A stretch of 9,578 bases of DNA from Alphaproteobacteria bacterium (GTDB lineage: Bacteria > Pseudomonadota > Alphaproteobacteria > Rhizobiales > Aestuariivirgaceae), in contig JAPLOT010000277.1 of NCBI GenBank assembly GCA_026400595.1, positions 1 to 9,578 of the forward strand, written 5' to 3'. The position numbers and the translations under genes were made by a program. The notes beneath the pieces are model-generated. The model was not told where the DNA came from. It was given only the letters and a program-made list of their open reading frames with translations, and did no database searches. Shown in pieces: positions 5,712 to 9,578 of the stretch; position 1 is the first letter of the stretch; each line of letters starts with the position of its first letter.

Positions 5712-6502
5712 GGCTTCGCCAGGATCGCACGGGTTGCAGACGCCACATCCGCCTGCCGCATCAGGCTCTCGCCGATCAGGAAACTGTTGACGCCGACGCG
5801 GGACAGGCGCGCCAGATCGGACGGCGTGAAGAGGCCGCTTTCGCCGACGACCATTCGCTCTCCATGCACCAGCGGCGCCAGCCGCTCTGTCGTTTCCAGC
5901 GAGGTCTCGAAGGTATGAAGGTTGCGATTGTTGATGCCGATCAGCGGCGTGGAGAGTTTCAGGGCCCGCTCCAGCTCGGCTTCGTCATGGACTTCCGCGA
6001 GGACGTCCAAGCCCCAGTCATGTGCTGCTGCCTCCAGCTCGCCGGCAAGGCCATCGTCGATCATGGCCATGATGATGAGGATGCAATCGGCGCCCCAGGC
6101 GCGCGCCTCCGCCACCTGGTAGGTGTCGACCATGAAGTCCTTGCGCAGGGCGGGAAGCTGCGTCACGGCCCGCGCTGCCCCCAGATACTCGGGAGCGCCC
6201 TGAAAGGACGGGGTATCGGTCAGCACCGAGAGGCAGGCGGCACCGCCGTCCTCATAGGCCATGGCCAGCTGGGGTGGATTGAAGTCGGCGCGGATCAGCC
6301 CCTTCGAGGGACTGGCCTTCTTGATCTCGGCGATCAACGCCCATTGGCCGGTCTCGGTCTTGGATCTCAGGGCGCTGGAGAAGCTCCTCACAGGCGGGGC
6401 ATCCAGCGCCATGACCTCGAGTTCCCGCTCGGGAATCTCGGCCTTGGCCCTGGCCACTTCCTCGCGCTTGTAGGCCGCGATCTTGTCCAGAATGGTTGTC
6501 AT
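5708..6502 (-). CDS. trpC: TrpC, indole-3-glycerol-phosphate synthase
   Basis: A 264-residue single-function TIM barrel that closes the indole ring from carboxyphenylamino-deoxyribulose phosphate in tryptophan synthesis. It lacks the TrpF domain fused to TrpC in enterobacteria. Catalytic and phosphate-binding elements are all visible: Glu59 and Lys61 in IAEIKKASPSKG, Lys121 in LRKDFMVD, Glu170 in LAEVHDEAEL, Asn191 in GINNRNL, Glu221-Ser222 in VVGESGLF, and the terminal phosphate loop near FLIGESLM (241-248). The ATG at 6500-6502 shares one base with the trpD stop (TGATG), and the gene overlaps moaC by four bases at its other end. Only a weak Shine-Dalgarno site is visible, so translation probably depends on ribosomes finishing trpD. 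Confidence 0.97.
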   Translation of the reverse strand: MTTILDKIAAYKREEVARAKAEIPERELEVMALDAPPVRSFSSALRSKTETGQWALIAEIKKASPSKGLIRADFNPPQLAMAYEDGGAACLSVLTDTPSFQGAPEYLGAARAVTQLPALRKDFMVDTYQVAEARAWGADCILIIMAMIDDGLAGELEAAAHDWGLDVLAEVHDEAELERALKLSTPLIGINNRNLHTFETSLETTERLAPLVHGERMVVGESGLFTPSDLARLSRVGVNSFLIGESLMRQADVASATRAILAKP

Positions 6503-7515
6503 CAGCCGTTCGAAGCCTTCACCAGTGTATCCAGCGCCCTGAGGGCAGCGCCACTGTCGATGGCAGCCTGCGCGGCGGCAACGCCGGACTTCAGATCCTT
6601 GGTCCGTCCAGCAACCACAAGGGCCGCGGCAGATGTCATCACCGCCGCATCGCGGAAGGCATGGGCCTCGCCGCGCAGCACGGCACGAAGCGCCTCGGCG
6701 TTGTGGGCTGCCTCGCCGCCCTTGAGGTCTTCGACCTTCGATCGTTTCAGTCCGACCGACTCCGGGGTGATTTCAAAGCTTGCGATCTTGCCGCCACTCA
6801 GGGCTGAGACCCAGGTCGTGCCGGAGGGAACGATCTCGTCAAATCCACCTTCGCCATGGCAGATCCAGCAGGACTCGCTCCCGAGGTTTTTCAGAACCTG
6901 CGCCAGAGGCTCGACCCAGGCCTTCGAAAACACGCCTGTCACCTGACGTCTGACGCCGGCTGGATTGGAGAGGGGGCCAAGCAGATTGAAGATCGTGCGT
7001 GTGCCGAGCTCGACGCGGGACGGGCCGACGTGCTTCATCGAGGCGTGATGCGCAGGGGCGAACATGAAGCCCAGCCCAGCTTGTTCAATGCAGGTGGAAA
7101 TCCGCTCCGGCGCGAGGTCGATCTTCACGCCGAGCGCCATGAGCACGTCCGCAGCCCCGGATTTCGAAGACAGGGCGCGGTTGCCATGCTTGGCGACCTT
7201 GAGCCCCGCACCGGCAGCGACAAAGGCTGCGCAGGTCGAGATGTTGTAGGACCCCGATGCATCCCCGCCCGTACCGACGATATCGATGGCATCCGCAGGT
7301 GCGGCGACCCGGAGCATCTTCTCCCGCATGATCTCAACGGCGCCGGTGATCTCGTCGACCGTCTCGCCGCGAACCCGCAAGGCCATGAGCAGGCCGCCAA
7401 TTTGCGAGGGCGTCGCTTCGCCCGACATCATGACATTGAAGGCATCGCGCGCTTCTGCCCGCGTGAGCGGCGCGGCGCTTGCTGCCTTGGCAAGTATCGG
7501 TTTCAGGTCGGCCAT
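6502..7515 (-). CDS. trpD: TrpD, anthranilate phosphoribosyltransferase
   Basis: A 337-residue enzyme that joins anthranilate to phosphoribosyl pyrophosphate, the second committed step of tryptophan synthesis. It is a stand-alone transferase, not fused to TrpG as in E. coli. The PRPP-binding loop GTGGD is at 81-85, followed by SGSYNISTCAAF. KHGNR lies at 109-113, NLLGPLSNP at 177-185, and the metal-binding Asp226-Glu227 sit in GGFDEIVP. The ATG at 7513-7515 shares one base with the trpG stop (TGATG), and AGGA seven bases upstream inside trpG is the likely ribosome binding site. It overlaps trpC the same way at its 3' end. Length and motifs are normal throughout. Confidence 0.97.
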   Translation of the reverse strand: MADLKPILAKAASAAPLTRAEARDAFNVMMSGEATPSQIGGLLMALRVRGETVDEITGAVEIMREKMLRVAAPADAIDIVGTGGDASGSYNISTCAAFVAAGAGLKVAKHGNRALSSKSGAADVLMALGVKIDLAPERISTCIEQAGLGFMFAPAHHASMKHVGPSRVELGTRTIFNLLGPLSNPAGVRRQVTGVFSKAWVEPLAQVLKNLGSESCWICHGEGGFDEIVPSGTTWVSALSGGKIASFEITPESVGLKRSKVEDLKGGEAAHNAEALRAVLRGEAHAFRDAAVMTSAAALVVAGRTKDLKSGVAAAQAAIDSGAALRALDTLVKASNG

Positions 7516-8087
7516 CAGCCAGTCCTCGCCAGGTCGAGGAAGTTCCGGAGGATCGCATGCCCGTGTTCGGAGGCGATGCTCTCCGGGTGGAACTGCACGC
7601 CATGGACGTTCTTGGTCTTGTGCTGCAGCCCCATGATCAGGCCATCCGTCTCGGCGGTAACCTCAAGACAGTCCGGAAGACTGTTCCGCTCGACGATCAG
7701 GGAGTGGTAGCGCGTCGCGGCAAAATCCTGGGGTATGTCCTTGAACACGCCCTTGCCTGTGTGGTGCACCTGCGAGACCTTTCCATGCATGAGAGTGGGG
7801 GCGCGTACCACTTTGCCGCCAAAGGCCTGTCCCATGGATTGTAGACCGAGACAGACGCCGAAGATCGGGATCGTGCCAGCGGCCGTGTCGATCAAGTCGA
7901 GGCAGAGCCCTGCCTCATTGGGAGTCGCTGGCCCAGGCGAGAACACGATGGCCTCGGGCTTGGCTGACATCACCGGTCCCACACTGATCTTGTCATTGCG
8001 ATGGACCACTGTCTCGGCCCCCAAGTCCCCAAGGAAGTGATAGAGGTTCCAGGTAAAGCTGTCGTAGTTGTCGATGAGGACGATCAT
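7515..8087 (-). CDS. trpG: TrpG, anthranilate synthase glutamine amidotransferase subunit
   Basis: A 190-residue class I glutamine amidotransferase that releases ammonia from glutamine for TrpE, forming anthranilate synthase component II. The catalytic triad is complete: Cys79 in IFGVCLGLQ, and His167 and Glu169 in VQFHPES. The oxyanion-region SPGPATPNEAG is at 50-60. In bacteria lacking a separate PabA such a subunit may also serve 4-aminobenzoate synthesis; that cannot be judged here. I chose the ATG at 8085-8087 because the protein begins with the canonical MIVLIDNYDSFTWNL and a GGGAGG Shine-Dalgarno site lies just upstream; a longer frame to 8165 only reads into trpE. The start overlaps the trpE stop as ATGA, fitting equal production of the two subunits. 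Confidence 0.97.
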   Translation of the reverse strand: MIVLIDNYDSFTWNLYHFLGDLGAETVVHRNDKISVGPVMSAKPEAIVFSPGPATPNEAGLCLDLIDTAAGTIPIFGVCLGLQSMGQAFGGKVVRAPTLMHGKVSQVHHTGKGVFKDIPQDFAATRYHSLIVERNSLPDCLEVTAETDGLIMGLQHKTKNVHGVQFHPESIASEHGHAILRNFLDLARTG

Positions 8088-9578
8088 TGCGCCCTCCCGG
8101 CGCGGCCGGCGAAGCGGACGGCTTCTTCCGCTGCCCTGAACAGGGCCTTGGCCTTGCTGATACACTCCTGATGCTCGTTCTCCGGCACGCTGTCGGCGAC
8201 CACGCCGGCACCGGCCTGAACATACATTTTTCCATCCTTCACGATGGCGGTGCGCAGCACGATGCAGGTGTCCATCTCGCCATCGGCACTGAAGTAACCG
8301 ACGCAGCCGGCATAGACGCCGCGCTTGCTGGTTTCCAGCTCGTCGATGATTTCCATGGCACGAACCTTGGGCGCGCCGGAGACGGTACCGGCAGGGAAGC
8401 CGGCCACCAGCGCATCGATCGCATCATGCTTCTGCGCCAGCTGGCCCTCGACATTGGATACGATGTGCATCACCTGGCTGTAGTACTCCAGAATGAACTT
8501 GTCCGTCACCTTGATGGTGCCGATCTCCGCTACCCGGCCCACATCATTGCGGCCGAGGTCGAGCAGCATGAGATGCTCCGCTAGCTCTTTTGGATCGGCA
8601 AGCAGCTCGGCCGCGAGGGCACGGTCCTCGGCGGGCGTAGCGCCGCGGCGCCGGGTGCCAGCAATGGGTCGGATCGAAACCTTGCCGTCCCGCACCCGTA
8701 CCAGGATCTCAGGGCTGGACCCGATCACGGCAAACCGGTCGAAATCGAGGTAGTAGAGGAAGGGCGAGGGATTGACCCGGCGCAGCGACCGATAGAGCGA
8801 GAAGGGCGGCAGGCTGAATTCCGTCTCGAAGCGCTGGGACAGAACAACCTGGAAGATGTCACCCGCCGCAATGTAGTCCTTCGCCTTCAGGACCATCGCC
8901 TTGTAGTCCTCTGGAGCCGTGTTCGACCGTGGCGGGCTGATCGCCGCGACATCCTCGTCGCGCAGCGCGATATGGTCGAGTGGCCGGTCCAGGGCATCGA
9001 CGATTTCGCTGATCCGCTCCTGCGCCCTGGCATAGGCGGCGCGGGAAGATACCGCCTTGTTCGGGTAGACCGGGGAGGTGACAGTGACTTCATCGCGGAC
9101 GCTGTCGAAGATCGCCATGATGGTGGGGCGAATCAGCACGGCGTCGGGAAGACCCAGCGTGTCTGGATTGGGCGGAGGCAGGTCCTCCATGAGCCGGACC
9201 ATGTCATAGCCCATATAGCCGAAGACGCCGGCCGCCATCGGCGGCGCATCCTCCGGCAACTTGATCCGGCTTTCGGTCAGCAGAGCGCGAAGTGCCTGCA
9301 ACGGCGGAAGAGCAATCGCTTCGAAGTGGCCCTCCGGATCTTGGCTGGCCTTGCGGTTGACGGTGGCTGTCTGACCTTCGACCTTCCAGATCAGGTCGGG
9401 GTTCATGCCGATGATTGAATAGCGGCCACGTACGGCGCCGCCTTCGACCGATTCAAGCAGGAACGAATAGCGCGCGTTGCGCGCCAGCTTGAGCATGGCC
9501 GACACCGGGGTCTCGAGGTCGGCCACCAGGCGGGTGGAAACGATCTGGGCCGTTCCGCTATCGTAGGCGCGGGCGAAT
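8084..9578 (-). CDS. trpE: TrpE, anthranilate synthase component I (5' end outside window)
   Basis: The chorismate-binding subunit of anthranilate synthase, first enzyme of tryptophan synthesis. The frame stays open to the window edge, giving 497 visible residues that start FARAYDSGTAQIV, close to the family N-terminus, so only a few residues are missing. The GTG at 9524-9526 lies inside the conserved stretch before DLETPVSA and is not the start. Counting from the first visible residue, the tryptophan feedback site LLES is at 40-43, DIFQVVLSQRF at 240-250, PIAGTRRRG at 304-312, HLMLLDLGRND at 335-345, GTVSGAPK at 397-404, and QAGAGVVADSVPENEHQE at 454-471. The LLES motif supports feedback-inhibited TrpE over PabB. 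No TrpG domain is fused to it. The promoter and any leader or attenuator lie beyond the window. Confidence 0.96.
   Translation of the reverse strand, partial: FARAYDSGTAQIVSTRLVADLETPVSAMLKLARNARYSFLLESVEGGAVRGRYSIIGMNPDLIWKVEGQTATVNRKASQDPEGHFEAIALPPLQALRALLTESRIKLPEDAPPMAAGVFGYMGYDMVRLMEDLPPPNPDTLGLPDAVLIRPTIMAIFDSVRDEVTVTSPVYPNKAVSSRAAYARAQERISEIVDALDRPLDHIALRDEDVAAISPPRSNTAPEDYKAMVLKAKDYIAAGDIFQVVLSQRFETEFSLPPFSLYRSLRRVNPSPFLYYLDFDRFAVIGSSPEILVRVRDGKVSIRPIAGTRRRGATPAEDRALAAELLADPKELAEHLMLLDLGRNDVGRVAEIGTIKVTDKFILEYYSQVMHIVSNVEGQLAQKHDAIDALVAGFPAGTVSGAPKVRAMEIIDELETSKRGVYAGCVGYFSADGEMDTCIVLRTAIVKDGKMYVQAGAGVVADSVPENEHQECISKAKALFRAAEEAVRFAGRAGRAQ
8093..8098 (-). promoter_or_regulatory. Shine-Dalgarno site of trpG inside trpE
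   Basis: On the minus strand GGGAGG lies five bases before the trpG ATG, inside the last codons of trpE. It decides the trpG start at 8087 over the longer open frame and, with the ATGA overlap, supports coupled translation of the two anthranilate synthase subunits. Confidence 0.7.

Noticed and set aside
5864..6946. 360-residue plus-strand open frame antisense to trpC and trpD
   Set aside because: Shadow of two well-conserved genes, with no domain, no Shine-Dalgarno support and unlikely amino acid composition.
9527..9578. trp leader peptide or attenuator, or trpE promoter
   Set aside because: These bases are still trpE coding sequence; any leader lies beyond the window.

Overview
The window looks like ordinary chromosome from an alphaproteobacterium. 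The evidence is the high G+C content, the split tryptophan operon (trpE, trpG, trpD, trpC without trpF, trpB or trpA), the run trpC-moaC-moeA-lexA, and a LexA of the alphaproteobacterial type. TrpE and TrpG are separate proteins, which argues against Rhizobiaceae-type lineages where they are fused. I cannot name the genus. Nearly all of the sequence is protein-coding. I see no tRNA, rRNA, CRISPR array, insertion sequence or phage gene.

Right and centre (9578 down to 3220, minus strand): trpE (its first few codons lie outside the window), trpG, trpD, trpC, moaC, moeA and lexA. The six genes from trpE to moeA are packed with start/stop overlaps of 1 or 4 bases, or a 3-base gap, so they should form one translationally coupled transcript. 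TrpE and TrpG make anthranilate from chorismate. TrpD adds phosphoribose and TrpC closes the indole ring. MoaC and MoeA carry out an early and the final step of molybdenum cofactor synthesis. lexA follows after 101 bases that hold a recognisable sigma70-like promoter and SOS-box-like half-sites, so it probably has its own LexA-repressed promoter inside or after the operon.

Left (3158 down to 1): a minus-strand glutathione S-transferase follows lexA after 61 bases. It meets a plus-strand GFA/CENP-V-type zinc protein tail to tail with no gap. Next is a minus-strand UbiH-family flavin hydroxylase, probably for ubiquinone synthesis, divergent from the GFA gene across 108 bases. Its 3' end overlaps by 31 bases the 3' end of a plus-strand AEC-family transporter, which is cut at its N-terminus by the window edge.

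I found no convincing undescribed system. The most useful observations are in the lexA control region, the similar half-sites before the glutathione S-transferase gene, and the very tight convergent gene ends. No gap without a gene exceeds 108 bases.
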